From Plutella xylostella (lineage: Eukaryota; Arthropoda; Insecta; Lepidoptera; Plutellidae), in assembly GCF_932276165.1 (NCBI RefSeq), contig NC_063995.1:12090001-12154000 (forward strand): 64,000 nt of DNA, given 5' to 3'. The translations under genes and the position numbers were made by a program. Under the pieces are notes generated by a model, which ran no database searches, was not told the DNA's origin, and saw only the letters and a list, made by a program, of their open reading frames with translations. Below are positions 12,301 through 25,020 of this stretch, in pieces (the first letter of the stretch is position 1; the number at the start of each line of letters is the position of its first letter).

Positions 12301-15300
12301 CATAGCTCCACTTCAGTGCTAGCTAAGTGTACAGTTTCGACTGAAAAAACGTATGTACAAATACACTACAAAACGATGCCGTAATATTTAATGAAATGAT
12401 CTAATTACAGTGCTATTACATAGGGATCAGTGTAAACGATGATCACATCTAAAACAAAACAAGTCTAAACAAGCGATATAGTTATAAAACAACATGGAAA
12501 ATTTCTCTATATTAGCGCAGCGAAATAAAATAAAAAAACTCCAATCTTTCCATTATGATATTGGAAGTAATCGCTGCGCTAACTAGGGAATCTGATATGA
12601 CCTGTGAAGTGTTGTTGATGTAGTTGTCATAACCACAAAGCGAATCATCAAAATCATAACTGTATGTATGTATAGGTAGTATCAGTAACGTCTGGTTGGT
12701 GCATGGCATGATGAGCTAGTGTGTGTTTGACTGACCGCGCGAGCGCATGGAGAGTGCGATGGCGGCGACGGTGGCGGCGGCGGGGGCGGGCGAGCTGTCC
12801 CCCGCGCCCCCCGCGCCCCTGTCCAGCTGCTGCAGCCAGCCTGCTGCACAACGACATACCATCAGAAACCAAAGTACCTACGGCAAGGACTAGGGCACTC
12901 CGGTAACTGAGACCAGATCTCTTTTACTCAAGAGATCATTGTAAATATTTGTGCCCAGTAGTCTTCTACGTTCTTATGTTAATGTAAATGGATGGACTGG
13001 ACTGTATAACTACATATATGTTTTAGCTTTACAGTTTAGAGGAAATAACCCAATTTCTTCACTGATAAGCAGTCGCTTATTTCCCCATGTCAGGTGAGTT
13101 TGAAGAGACACTGGCGGGGCAAGTGGGCCACCGGAAGTGGGCCCGCGATAAATCCCCTGCGCCACTTCCCGTTCCCGGGAAATTATTCAAAATGGCGGCA
13201 TGTGGGCCGCGGGGTCGCCCTGGTGGATGGACTACACTTTTGATTTCATAGCACCGAGCTAGTTTAGTCATCATTACCTAGCGTTACCTACTAGAGAACC
13301 TAATATTAAACGTCAATTGCAAGGGCAATTTAATAATTCCAATAAGTTATTTGAACTTTAAATTCAATTCAATACATGATGAGCACTTTCTATTACGATT
13401 ACTGACAAAGTTCAGTCAGTCAGTCAGGCGTTTAACATGGTTTGTACAACTTCAACTATCGAGTACCAACTCAGGTTGGTTGTAAGTTGATCGAATTGGT
13501 AGGTACTTTGTTGGTATGTCATGCGAGATATTATGGATTGCAGGGTGTTGGTATTCCCTAAACACTTGTACTAAGTAAACAGTCGATGATTGATACAACG
13601 AACGTGAGCGGCGACACCTGACACTCGCGTGTCGATGAGCGGCGGCGCGGCAGCGGCGGGACATTTAGCACCCTCTTCAATGAACAAGGGAACTGTACAC
13701 TGCATTTATAAAATAATATTGATGACTCAAAAACGTGTTGTTTACAGTCAGAAAGTTAACGTCAAAGTCAAGTAAGTTGAGCTTTTTCAGATAGGTTTGT
13801 TCGTGCCACGTTTAAATTGTCTGATATGATGATTTAATAACTGTTTGTTAGTATTTCTAAAGGTATAAAAACGTAATTAGACATGGCTCGCGACAAATAC
13901 CGTCCGTATCAGATAACAGCGCGGAACATCACTGCAACAATTACTATTGTGCGAAAGCGTAAAAAACTATTCTAAATGTAATTATTTCACGCTTTTCAAA
14001 TAATTGTTGTTAATGTGGATAAAACCGTTTAACACTTCCATTACAAGTTTACAACAATTGAACCGACCTCGATTAAAAATGTAACAATGTCTCGAATTGG
14101 TGTTGATCATGTTATGATTGATACGCTACGTTATTTTAAATTTAATATCAAGTTCCCTTGATTATACTGTTGTGTTTTGTGTTTTCTGTAAAGTATCCTA
14201 TCCCAAGACTTGCAGTTGACTTGCAAATGTAAGAGTGAAACTTTCTACAGAGTAACTGACACCGTCCCCGCGTTGCGGCGTGGCCGGCGCGGGGCGTGCA
14301 TTGTGTGCACCCGGGGGCATGCTCCGTGCGGCCATGCCAGCCTGGTACTTACACACTCTTGCGAGGAAGTACCGGTCGTTCATCTGTATGATCTTAGAGA
14401 GCTTGTGGGGCTCGCGCGGCCGCAGCGCCGTGTAGAACACCTTGGCGGGGGCCGGAGCGGGGGCGGGGGCCGGGGCGGGGGGCGCGCGCGGGCCCCCGGC
14501 CTTACCCGGCTCACCTGCTGTTCATACGTATTACTAAATAAATCAAAAATTAATTGCACCAAAACCCTCAGAACTAACTCTGTTGTGCCGATACATTCAT
14601 GCCGCATTGTAAGACAAGATACGAGTTTCACACACTTATTATGTACATTTTAGATTTTTTGCTTATCATACAGACCCGAAATGGCTTTGCAATCAGATGT
14701 GAATTTATGTTCATTATAGCAAATAGAGGCTATTATAGTCAAAGGTTACCGCGTCTCATTATTTCCGACTACACTTATCGAGAGAAAGGCCTCATAGGTG
14801 CACTTCATGCATGTGATCACAGCTCGTTGTGCAATACCGTTCGTGTAACCGGACTTATCACTTAAATACACTAAACTAAACCCTGACCAAGACAGGAAAA
14901 GCTTAAGAAACTGGAAACCTTTTGCTTTCAATGCTCATATTAGTATTTCCTTTCGATAATCACTTTCGCAATTACAAATGTAGATAAGAATCTTTGATAA
15001 GTATTAAGTAAGTAGGTACTAAAGAGTGACTCGTCGTCTTCTCGTAAGATTTTATATTTACATTATTTTAACAGTACTAAACGTGTGGATGCGTATGTTG
15101 AGTGAGGTAACAGTCCCCGCCGCCGGGTCGGGGCTCCTCGAGCGTGCTTCCGGCGCGACCGCAGCCCGCGCCCGCCTCCTCCCAACACATGCACTACTAC
15201 AGACTGTCTTGTCTACTCGATCTGTAGTCTATGGCAAAGACAGGTCCGATCGATTCCCCGCACGTCGTTTTATAAGCGACGCTTGGTCGCACCGGGACCA

Positions 15301-18300
15301 AAAGCAAAGTTTTCAGCTTTTCAAAGTAACGAGCAACAACAAGCAGTCAATCCACAAACTCATCCAAGACTCTACAACATCCTCCTATTTATAGAGATTC
15401 AGAATTATGAAGTTGGTAAAGGTTGGGAACGATGGTAACCCTGCAGATATGTGGAGATGGTTCCTTTCTTACACCATGGTTTAAGGTTTCTTCAGATTAA
15501 GTAACGCTCTGTATCTTTAAGGTAGTTTACATCGTTATGGCTCAGAGCGTATCAACCAAGATTCAACAAGAACGTTACAACTTTGGGGTGCACAAAACAA
15601 GCCTCGTAGAAAATGACCCGTTCCTGATAGAGGCAACTATACATCCGGCGCACCCCGGCCAGTCAACGGCTGAGTCTAATCTGAATGGCCAATGCTCTGC
15701 AAGCTCTAATATAAATTTAAAGTGTTTGTCGCCGACACGCTTTGAAAAAGAAATTATTACGTTAATGACTCAGTAGAGGTAGGTACCTAAGCTTTACCAG
15801 ACGATCGCGATTACATTTAGCAATACATCAGGCGGGAGCTAATAACCTGTTGACAACCTTGTCAAATTAACACTGCAGTCACTTTGAGCAGTAATCCTGC
15901 TCGTGTCGGGGTAGACGCAACTGCTAAGCTGCAACTAAGCTCCTCGACATCCTGATTAGTGTAGCTACTGGGTACTGTATACTGCCAGCGGCGAGTGATC
16001 TGCGCCCGCGCAGCCCTTTCACTTTCACTGACTTCCTGACCGACGTGTGCACTTACTTACTACCTATTTATTATAATAACTATAGCTAGAATTAATTAGG
16101 TACTAGCAGAGCCGAGGAATGGTCTATGCTAATTACCTGGCGGCTGATTGAATCGATGACTGAGCTTGCTGATTGTTCACAGTTTCTATGGAGGAGCTTT
16201 CTATTTAATTATACGAGTAGCTACACTGCATACACTAAAGATGATATAATAATTAGTTTTAAATACTTATAAGACATAATAATATACCTACCTATGTAAG
16301 ATTTATTGATCTCGGAATGGTGTAGTACCGTTTGCTCGTCGACATTATAAACTATGTCGTCGAAAATATATTTTCTCTTTGTAATAGTTACAACTCAACT
16401 AGGTAATTCAGTTAAATGCATCCAATTTAAGCTTTCTTGTAGTTGGAGGTTGGCGGAGCGTGTAATTCATATTTTATTATTAAATTTAAATTAAGTACTT
16501 ACTATAAACAAATAATATTTATATTTTATGTGGAAAAAGCCTAAAGACGACTTTTTGATTCATTATTAATATTATCCTGACTTGTAAATCAGTCCTACGT
16601 AGGTTGTAGGTAGTGAATATTTCAAAACAATATGTACTATGTATATGTAAATTAAAACTCCGGCATCAGAATTGATTTTATAATATGACGATATTTGATT
16701 ATAATTATAATAATAGATATAATATAATTAGAATAAATTATAATTATAAAACTCCGTAAATCCGCATGAAATTAAAATGTAACTGTGAATAATGAGGGTT
16801 CCCCTCATCTCGCCTAATCTTTATTGCCCTAAACTCGTTTCGCATAACTCGTATGGTCTAAACTTTTTTGGTAGAATCATCACTTCGCCAAGACTTACGT
16901 GGCATAAGACTCGTTTCGTCTAAAACTCTTTTGGCACAAACTTGAAACACCTAAGTTTCGTTTGCTCAAATTGTTCGTATTGGTATAATCTTGTTTCTCC
17001 AAATATTATCTTAATAAATACTATATTAAGTATGTTTTAAATGTACAAATTATGGTATTTTTCGCCTACATCCCGAGAATCACGATATTGAATGATCAAA
17101 ATATCGAAAGTGATGTACCATTATAATGATTACAAACGCCATTAAACCCCAGGGGATCGAAACCTAAAGATAGGTGCGACGACGAGCAAAGCGAGGAGGA
17201 GCATGTTAGGTGCACATGTTCGTCGAAAGCAAAGCGGAGCGCAGCGAAGCGGAGCGGAGCGTTACCCACATATCGGAAAATTTAATAATGCAAGGCACCT
17301 GTTTGCGCTATGTAGGGGGAGACGCTTCGTCAAAGTTAAAACCAAATGAATATTAGTAGGTAGTTTGTATAAGCTATGCCATAGTATTGTTAGGCTATTT
17401 GAGATTTGACCTTACCATTATTAGGCTAAAAAAGATTATGCGAAATAACTTTTTACTAAACGAGATTTATGCCATACGATTTTCGGCGAAACGAGACTTT
17501 GACCAAACGTTACTATGCAATACGAGATTAGGCAAATAAATCTTAGGCCAAAAAAGGTAGAACCGAATAATGAGTATCGACTGAAAATGCTTCGCTGTTA
17601 CGTAAAAACGGCTCATCTTAATTGGTTTCATCGGGATACTTTTAAATTTACAGTTTTAATAAAATTATTATATTAAAGATTAGCAGAAGAGAGCAGAGCG
17701 ACTCGGCAGACGCTTGCTGAAGCGCACCGCATTTGGATGACTATGTGCGTAAGTAAATACTTACGCACGGAAGATATAAATAAAGGAAACATATATTACC
17801 GAGAATTACGTAGGATTTGTTGAAAACAATGAACTTCCGACTATTTGATGGAATACCTGGGTGTTCATCTCGACGGCGCGGCCGCCAGCGCTTCCGTCCA
17901 GCCAGCCCGGCCCGGCCCGGCCCAGCGCTGATAATTGTTAGATCCATAAACAACCGCCTGACTACTAATCACTATCCATCAAATAGTGAAACCTAGGGAA
18001 GGAAGCCATTAACACAAATACCTAGATCGTGAAGAGTTTGAAATAATGTTCTATTGAACTTTTCAAGAATTGCAAATATGCTACACTTGCAGCGATTGTT
18101 TTTGTATGTTAAGAATAATGCTTCCTTTTCCACATAAATGGAATATTGAAAATGAACTACTATAGTATCTAACTAAGTATATGAATTAAGTAATGTATAT
18201 CATAGGAAGTCTGAATTTAATTGAACCAAATAAACAATAGATTATATAAATAAAAGAGCGTTAAGAATGAACAATGGGGCGGCTGCCATGAGGTAGCTAC

Positions 18301-20600
18301 CAGGAGCACAGTGACTGCAGGAGGCGGCAGGGGCCAGCAGTTCCGCCTGCCGAAGACAATGGACAACACTCGTCCATCTAAACCCCATCGCAGAAGGCAA
18401 CAATGCCGCGATAATGAGCGAATGTTTTAAAATTGTTTGTAGCATTTTTTTGTAGCTCAGCAGTTTTATCTACGAGCGTGAATGAATTCTACAGCTCCGC
18501 TTCAAAGCCGACCTTGAAGGTGATGTACCCTGAGCACCATAGTGTACCCTGAGCTTACACCGGCCTCTCACTGGGACAGCCAGAGTGGAAACTCTTGCAC
18601 ATTTAATAACCGATCTTATCAACCCGCTACGTTTATTTACGGCACCCTTTCGCAAACATCCAGTGAGAGATGTGCCCGGCGGTCGCGGCGCCTGCGGTGG
18701 CTCAATGTACAATACGACTCTTTCTGCGATTGAAACAGATCTAGATATTGCTTCCCATGCTCCGCTTCACATTGCTGTATCTTTGATTCATGGTTAATGC
18801 CTCTGTTAGCGATATCCGATCGGCCGTCACTCGTTAATCAATCAAATGAACATACATTTTGATCGCAACTTATGTTGGCTATCTATAAACTATGCGTGTA
18901 AGCATTTGGATTACATAGCTCCGATAATAATCACGATATAAAATAGAAATAACGTAAGGCACTTAGGTATACCTACCTATTAGTAAAATTACATGCCTGA
19001 ATTCCACTTTGTTTTGCAACCAATCATGGCTATAAAACTTAGTTTCTTTCGCCATAGTTTAAATATGCATGCGGTCGTTAACGGTACAAGTTGTACAATC
19101 GAGTTCAGTAGTAGTAACGACTATGCTTGGGGTCACTGCGAGGGATGAGTGTCCGGGGCGGCGGCGGCGGCGGCGGCGGCGGCGTGCGGGCCGCGGGGTA
19201 TGCAAATGCCCGCGCGGCCGCAGTGCAGCGCCCCACTGCACACATTCATTAATACTGGAGAGCCGGTCGCCGACCCCCTGTCACCAGCCACCACCAGTGC
19301 ATGGTCCGTTCGCCATGCTTGCTAATTTACGGAGTAATCAACTTACATAAGTAAGTATAAAGTATTACTTATTCACATATCAAACCTCGCTGAAGAGGCT
19401 GTCTACAGCAGCAGTTTTTCCTGAGGAATATATTCACCAGACTGAGCATAAACATCCCGAAAAAAGCCAGTAAGTATATGAGGTAGTTATGCTATGATTC
19501 ATTACATGTGTTATGCATCACAGCATTCACAGCTGGTGCTTGCTCGTCGACTGACCGACACTCAGTCAACACAAGTCGAGGCGAGAACCAAGCTTTCAGG
19601 AAACTTCGCCCACGGTTTCATTCATAGAGGTTAAGCGATTATAATATATAGTCTCCAACATAATGGGAATGTAAACTTGATATAAGGCCAATGTCTCTAT
19701 TCTTCTCAGCACATTTTGAGAATGTTCCGACCTTGGTCTCCAGTGAACTCGGGATAAATGTTGTAATAATATGTCAGATACGTCCAACTGATAAACCGAA
19801 ATCATTTAATATTATGGCATATTTAATTACTATTTTAGACATTTTATAAATGAACACAATTCTGAGAGGAAGGAAGGAGCTTTTCGTGTGAAGAATTATT
19901 AGGCATTATAAAAGTATAATTCCGTGCAAGTTTATTGTCTTAGCTGGAACCTAATAGTGGCGTGCGAAGGATCTGTTGACTTGTGCACCGGACAGAACAA
20001 TGTACCTACAATGGGCTTGTGTTGCATGATACTCAGTAATCGCTAAAATGCATTAGGAAACATGCAAGAACCTTCACGTCCGACAAAAAATTTACACAAA
20101 TCTACTTGAAGTACAATTATCACGATCAACTTAAGACGGCGCGGACAAGCGGACACGATTAAATGCTGTAGTTTCCGAAATATCACTGTTATTGATACCT
20201 ATTACGTTTATGATTGCCGCCAGACACGGATACCGCTGTAACAGCAGTAGTTAGCCGGGATATCGTGCACTTGATTGGTTGTTCCTTACTTCAGAGCCGG
20301 TGATGAAACATATACGCACTCGCCTCGCCGCCATCAATCACCGAGGGCAGGTTTACACACCCATTCACTTCAGGCTATTACAATTTGCACGTGAACTGTT
20401 TCCCTCGATACTTCGATCACGCAGAGGTCAGTGTATTAGAGATCGCATGCACTTGGCAATAGAGTGTATGAATAGGTTATGAGAAGTGGTCCGCATCCCC
20501 GTGCCATGCGTGGTGGAGGCTCACCTTGCGCCGCGGCGTGCGCCAGCAGCAGCAGCAGTAGCGGCGGTAGCAGCGCGGCGCCCCGCGTGGTCAGCCCCAT
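3343..20600 (-). CDS. Cad86C: five-repeat transmembrane cadherin, Cad86C-like
   Basis: A calcium-dependent type I adhesion receptor of the cell surface. The exons are 20525-20600, 12736-12843, 10976-11065, 10460-10656, 9917-10147, 9252-9479, 8723-8911, 8363-8545, 7784-7933, 7032-7261, 6531-6651, 5904-6058, 5328-5578, 4325-4548 and 3343-3420. All have GT-AG ends, the phases agree, and the total is 2511 nt (836 aa). Residues 1-25 are a signal peptide. Five cadherin repeats span about 68-610, with DVNDNAP at 169-175, DADDQNP at 287-293 and NVNDWEPRF at 496-504; repeat 3 ends without a DxNDN linker. One membrane segment lies at about 628-650. A 185-residue proline-rich cytoplasmic tail ends NLTVYF, a possible class II PDZ ligand. 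An in-frame TAG-ended upstream frame supports the ATG at 20600. Exons 2 and 13 have NAGNAG acceptors. Five repeats exclude the eleven-repeat Cad99C. The Cad86C name rests on remembered similarity. Confidence 0.85.
4798..5026. other. unexplained GC-rich island in a cadherin intron
   Basis: Between cadherin exons 13 and 14, about 4860-4995 is GC-rich in an AT-rich intron and is open on the minus strand (SPLWWVGARHSALLLKHQAA, followed by a basic stretch). No convincing acceptor precedes it, and exon 13 joins exon 14 directly in phase, so it is not needed for the gene. It ends against the palindromic element at 5027. It could be an alternative cytoplasmic exon or a captured fragment. Confidence 0.3.
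5027..5166. mobile_element. palindromic MITE
   Basis: The two halves are imperfect inverted repeats of about 55 bp (left arm begins gccatgtttcacaatg, right arm ends cattgtgaaacaagcc) around a T-rich loop. There is no coding capacity. It sits in the cadherin intron between exons 13 and 14. Confidence 0.7.
6145..6293. mobile_element. MITE with CAGGGCGATC ends
   Basis: The terminal inverted repeats read CAGGGCGATCACGAAAAA, and homology extends for about 50 bp ('atagaatcgaatgcgagtgcgac' and its partner). The element is flanked by CAG on both sides, a possible 3-bp duplication. It lies in the intron just upstream of the membrane-segment exon of the cadherin. Confidence 0.75.
8140..8297. mobile_element. 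palindromic MITE with AGGGTGAG ends
   Basis: The inverted arms start AGGGTGAGGCCAGACAAGCG on the left and AGGGTGAGCCAGACGAGCG read inward from the right. They continue through AATTTTGTGAGTTG and a GCGCGGGG block. It is 66 bp from cadherin exon 8, inside the intron, and has no coding capacity. Confidence 0.75.
9153..9247 (+). repeat. SINE 3' end, 5'-truncated, abutting a splice donor
   Basis: This matches the 3' part of the SINE at 1189-1516 in the opposite orientation ('ggcagtttagaccttgggga' through the AGAAT-like tail). It ends about 3 bp from the GT donor of cadherin exon 6 (9251-9250 on the minus strand), so intron 6 begins almost directly with antisense SINE tail. Confidence 0.75.
11066..14352. 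other. cadherin introns 5' of exon 3; little else seen
   Basis: Apart from exon 2 (12736-12843) this is AT-rich intronic sequence. A GC-rich block at 13080-13230 has a 54-codon plus-strand frame beginning MSGEFEETLA that I do not recognise. Another GC-rich block lies at 11420-11520. Neither has clear splice sites for the cadherin. Confidence 0.35.
14353..14514 (-). CDS. candidate in-frame extra exon of the cadherin
   Basis: This lies in the large first intron of the cadherin on the same strand. The minus strand gives an acceptor (cagcag|GT), a 162-nt open stretch and a consensus donor (GTAAGT at 14352-14347). Both ends are phase 1, exactly the phase at the exon 1/exon 2 junction, so including it would add 54 residues without breaking the frame (890 aa). 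The peptide is proline/alanine-rich and then reads KVFYTALRPREPHKLSKI and MNDRYFLARV, with GC-rich third positions like the other exons. I do not recognise this peptide. It could be constitutive, a cassette exon, or part of an unrelated gene. Confidence 0.5.
14515..20524. other. cadherin first intron, 5' part
   Basis: No gene is recognised here. An orphan 79-codon plus-strand frame at 15537-15776 has no recognisable domain. The interval also contains the degenerate palindromic repeat at 16800-17575, a GC patch at 17870-17930, and a GGC trinucleotide run near 19160-19185 inside a GC-rich patch (19140-19240) that includes an octamer-like ATGCAAAT. Such patches in a long first intron could be regulatory, but nothing here proves it. 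Confidence 0.35.
16800..17575. repeat. degenerate palindromic repeat of 'aaactcgtttcgcc'-like words
   Basis: The left part repeats words such as 'taaactcgtttcgcataa' and 'aagactcgtttcgtctaaaa'. The right part carries the reverse-complement words ('aaacgagatttatgcc', 'gaaacgagactttgacc'). Between them is a run of 'gcgaagcggagcgg'-like sequence at 17220-17262. It is a large foldback-type repeat with internal tandem structure and no coding capacity. Confidence 0.55.
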
Positions 20601-22678
20601 GGCTAGCGCTTGGGCCGCACCACCATCCCCGCACCAGCAGCGCCGCCGCCCGCACGCTGCGGACAAACACACGAAACTTAAAAAAAACTTAAACTTATTA
20701 GTATTTCTACCAAATCTGCGCTCGGAGTGATGTTCCAGGCCGGCCGATGGCCGCGCGGCACTGTGGGCCAGAAAGAAATAAAGAAAGATAATTCATTTAT
20801 TTGCTAAAAAACATGCAATCAAATTAAAAAGTGTACCTATTGAATGAAAAATTGGCAAAATGGAACAATCTCAGCATCTGCTGTATATAGGGCATCCATC
20901 ACTCATAAAGTTATATCCGCTTCATTGTATTAAGTACTTGATGATCTATCCCAATCAAAGGTTTTATTATCTACTATAATCAACAGATTATAATTCACGC
21001 TTCTGCAGAATCAGCAGACATGGGGAAAATGGGAACTTACATTTAAAAGTTACATACATTCCAGGTTCAATACTTATACATGTATAAATGTATAAACTAT
21101 TTTAACTTAGTTATCACATTTTTTTCGCCTGTACTTATGTAGTTATACTTAACAAAAAGTGCGCCTGTATGGTTATGTTTTGTGAATCTGAATTAAAGTA
21201 AAAGTTTATATTCTGAAATTAGGCGAATGAATATTAGCTGTAGAGATCTAATTTGGGTAATTTTAAAATTATGTAAATAGCATCAAATTTTGTATAGTAT
21301 GGCTTTGTTTCTGGTATCGTGATAGTGAGCCATCAGCCGTGATGTCTGGGGTCAAGAGAGCAGCGCAATCATTTGTTGTAAATGTGAACCTACCGAGTGG
21401 TGCGAGAGCTACGAGCTGCGGCAGTCGAGGTACGAGACATGAGGCATCGCGTGACGCAGCAGAAGCAAGAAAACGGAAATTAAGTACCTGGAATACACTT
21501 TATTACTTATTTTTTATCAGACTTCAAAAAGGAGGTTCTCATTTCTTCTGTATGTATGCTTTTCTTATTACATAAGTTGCAAGTGCTTGAAAGCCAGCTA
21601 TGGATCAAAATGATAAGGTTAGTAATTTAATTCACATACGTATTTACTTCAGTAGTTATAGGTGTATCTGTATATCTTAGCTAAGCCTACGCACAACTAC
21701 GGGGCTGTATTTAGAAAGCGGAAAAAGTCAAAATTACTGCAACGGGCGGATTTCGCTTTCTTCCGCCTTCATTCATTTACATGTACCGAGGCTTTGTTTC
21801 CGAGCCGGCTCGGCCGTTACAACTAAATAAGTTTGATACTTGTTACATTCGCCACGGAACGGCGACTGCGGCCCTCCACCGAGCTCATTGCGCGACTCAC
21901 TCGAACCATTCCAATCAGAATTATATGATATTACGGTGCTTCTTCGCGGTATTAATGATTCATTGAGCGTCGTGCGAGTCTAGCTATCGGCAAAACTATA
22001 GTTATTTAGTCACAGCATGAAGCCGAGACAGCCGCCATGTAAATGAAAGTTCTGGTAAATCACTTCATCTAGAGCGTTGTGGATTTACGTTATCATGGTG
22101 AAGGCAGCGATTAGCATTAAATTAGAGAATAAATTGGTCATTAACGAAACGGTGTTTTAACAAAGCAAGTCATTAGATCATCATCATCATTGTCTTTAAC
22201 CCTGGCCCGTAAAATAAAAGCCCCATAGGTAAGTTTGGCGGTTTATCTGTCCGTCACTTCAGGGCGTATAATATAGCCCTGAAAACTATGAAAATAACAT
22301 GACTTCGTCTTGTTCTTGATCATGATGATGATGATGATTATACTGAATGTGTCTCTAAGTTTCATCAAACACGTTATGCGCTAATTTTAAACTCTGAGTG
22401 CGGGTATTTTATTGGGGCTGGTTGCTAGTGAGGGATATTTGCGTGCGTGTGCGTGGGACCGAGTGTCTCGTCCTGTGCCATTAGTTCCGGCCGAGTGCGC
22501 GTGTGGTCAGGTGGAGACTAGGGCTCGGGATCAAGGATTCAAAGCCATCGCTTCATATTTCAAATAACTAGCATTCAATAACTACCATAAATGCCCATGA
22601 GCAGTTACACGTGTAACTGGACTATGACTAATGCTATGGCCCCTGCCCGACTCGTATGTACATATACATATACATATA

Positions 22679-23318
22679 TGTCGCAGGCAACTGGTTTAAT
22701 CTCCTGTTTGATTGAACCACTAGCCCGTTCATTGGATGTCGCTATTCAGTTGTATGACTAAAGGACAACTCGTCAAGTCGTTGATTGTAACGTTCGACGT
22801 CTTGACTGAACGTCATTCAGCGAAGTCGTTGAATGGGATATAGTATAGCAACTTTGTAATGTCTGGTTAGGGTGAACATCACCAGACAAGAGTCAACAAA
22901 AAGACTATGTTACAAAGCTCTTATCTCACAAATTAACTAAACAATAACAATAAACGTACCTTCATATTGTTGTTCATAATTATCCAGTTTCGCTACTTTT
23001 TTCTTTGAAACTATCCGCCCTCGGCGTAATAATAGGTAAATCCATGTTTTCACACTATTTTAACACAAATAACGCACTTTAAAGCTAATTTATTTGCAAA
23101 AAACTAACAATATAGGTGCTTTTTGTGTCAGCTGTTAGCTGTTAGACGCCATACTTGTTTTATTCACCACCTGACTGATTTTAAGTCAGCTAACTAGTTG
23201 GACGTTTTGTGACGCTTGTACAATCAACGTTCGGCCTAGTCATACAACTGAACAGCGCCATCCAATGAACGGGCTAGTGGTTCAATCAAACAGGAGATTA
23301 AACCAGTTGCCTGCGACA
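22679..23318. mobile_element. non-autonomous DNA transposon with about 80-bp terminal inverted repeats
   Basis: The left end TGTCGCAGGCAACTGGTTTA is mirrored by the right end, and homology extends through 'gaaccactagcccgttcatt' and 'cagttgtatgacta'. The flanks are TATA-like on both sides, consistent with a TA or TATA target duplication. The 640-bp unit has no significant open frame, and its superfamily is not assignable by eye. Confidence 0.75.
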
Positions 23319-24869
23319 TATACACAGTAAATGGGCTCTGAAATCCGTCATCAGCATATCATAGTGAAGCATCAACATGGCATAAATAGGTTCTAAGTCT
23401 TCTTAGGTATGGTGAGATATCTAGTTATTCCAACAACGGTTCCAGGACAATCGCTGGTCGCCGGGCGGGCGGCGGCGGCGGCGGCGGCGCGCGGTCGGTC
23501 GGAACGCACTATTATTGCTCCGTCGAAGCACGCGCGCGCTGGCCCTTCATTATACTCACAGAAACACCACCTTATTATGGTGCTATACCATTATACTGTA
23601 AAACTAAAGACGTTTTCCTGTTCATAGGGCAGTGGCCTAAATCATTGCATACAATGTTGAATGGATCGTACTATACTATAAGGTATTGTAATGTAAGTTG
23701 TAAAGTATGTAACGACGATCAGATGCATCCCTACGTTGCTACGTAGCAACAACTGTTCCAGCATGACAGCTGATTAGTGTAACAAGCAATGATGTTGAAG
23801 CATCTCGTAGTATTATTATTAGCCTGTTACTCCGCAGCACATATTGCACATAGGAACCAGGTCAGAGGGTCTCGCCGGCGGCGCGTGGCGACCGCTACTA
23901 CAGATCACTCTACAATCTACATGGAAAAACTAAGCACTTAGGTACTTGCATATTTTTTACTCAATAACTTTATTAGAACTCATCCTATGTGACGTTCGTA
24001 AGTAGGTATAGGTTGTTGGTAAGTACTACGTTGATGATCTATTTTATTTCTTTGTGTTGCAATGTGGAAGTAAAGTTATAGACACCTTAGCTGTTGCAGC
24101 TACAGGAAATAGAAAACTGTGAATGATTTTTGTGATATATTTGTCTTGTCTCTTTAGTTTTTAAACTTAGGTATATTTATATAATGGTAGGAGTAGAGTA
24201 AGAGACCTCTATCAGCTCGGCTTGGACAGTAGCCACCTATTTAGAACTTGTACGCCTGCAAGTTGTGGCTACAAGTGGAGGGTAGCGGCGGCGGCGGCGG
24301 TGAGTCAGCGGACCCCTGCCGCCGGACCGTGAACCCTCCGCCGATCACCGACCAATACAGGATATTGCATTTAAGTACTACTTTAAAACATAACTTTTTA
24401 GTAACTGGGTTTATTGTATTAGGTCTGTTATGTATTTATGATGTTTCTACAATTTTTAAATTTTAATGCTTATCAAGTATTGAAGCATCAGTCAGAAGAT
24501 TGCCTGGCCTCTAGTTTGTTTAGTCTACCAACTGTATAATAACGCACTGATTGTACCTACCTTTCATACATACACATACGGCACGCATTGTTAAGTATTA
24601 TCTAAATCGAAAATTAAAACATACATTACATAAATAATTATAAGATTGTACATACACAATACACATCCGTACAGTAGTTAACTCTTTCATAACTCACCTA
24701 AGTTTCAGTAGGTAGTTTACCGAAAAAAATCCTCGCTTTTCAGCTGGAAATAGCACTAACAAAAACACACTGAAACTAAAACTTTTTTGGATATCCTGTA
24801 TTTATAATAATGTAGTAAATCTCTACACTGAAGTACAGCAGTCGTTCGTGGATAATTTGAAAGTAACGG

Positions 24870-25020
24870 CTTTGCGCGGCGGCGAGGCCAGTGAGGCGAA
24901 GCGCGTGTGTGCGGCGCGGGACAGGCGGCGACTGACGCACCTGCCGCCAGCCCCGCGCCGCCGCCGCCGCCGCCAGCGCGGTCAGCCGGAGCGGCGCTCG
25001 GGGGCACGGGGCACTGCCCA
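24870..25020. promoter_or_regulatory. CpG-rich island, possible non-coding first exon
   Basis: This is a GC-rich block about 0.8 kb upstream of the zinc-finger start codon and 4.3 kb upstream of the cadherin start codon. On the minus strand it contains a consensus-like donor (GGCAG|GTGCGT, near 24942). A 5'-UTR exon of the cadherin or a shared divergent promoter would look like this. This is inference from composition and one splice motif only. Confidence 0.3.

Noticed and set aside
13077..13274. GC-rich open stretch in both strands as an exon
   Set aside because: No compatible acceptor and donor in phase with the cadherin and no recognisable peptide.
15537..15776. 79-codon plus-strand frame in the cadherin first intron
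   Set aside because: No recognisable domain, no splice or regulatory context; length is compatible with chance.
3343..20600. Assignment of the cadherin to Cad99C (protocadherin-15 family)
   Set aside because: The first repeat looked similar, but a complete in-frame gene with signal peptide, five repeats and a membrane segment is too short for an eleven-repeat protein.
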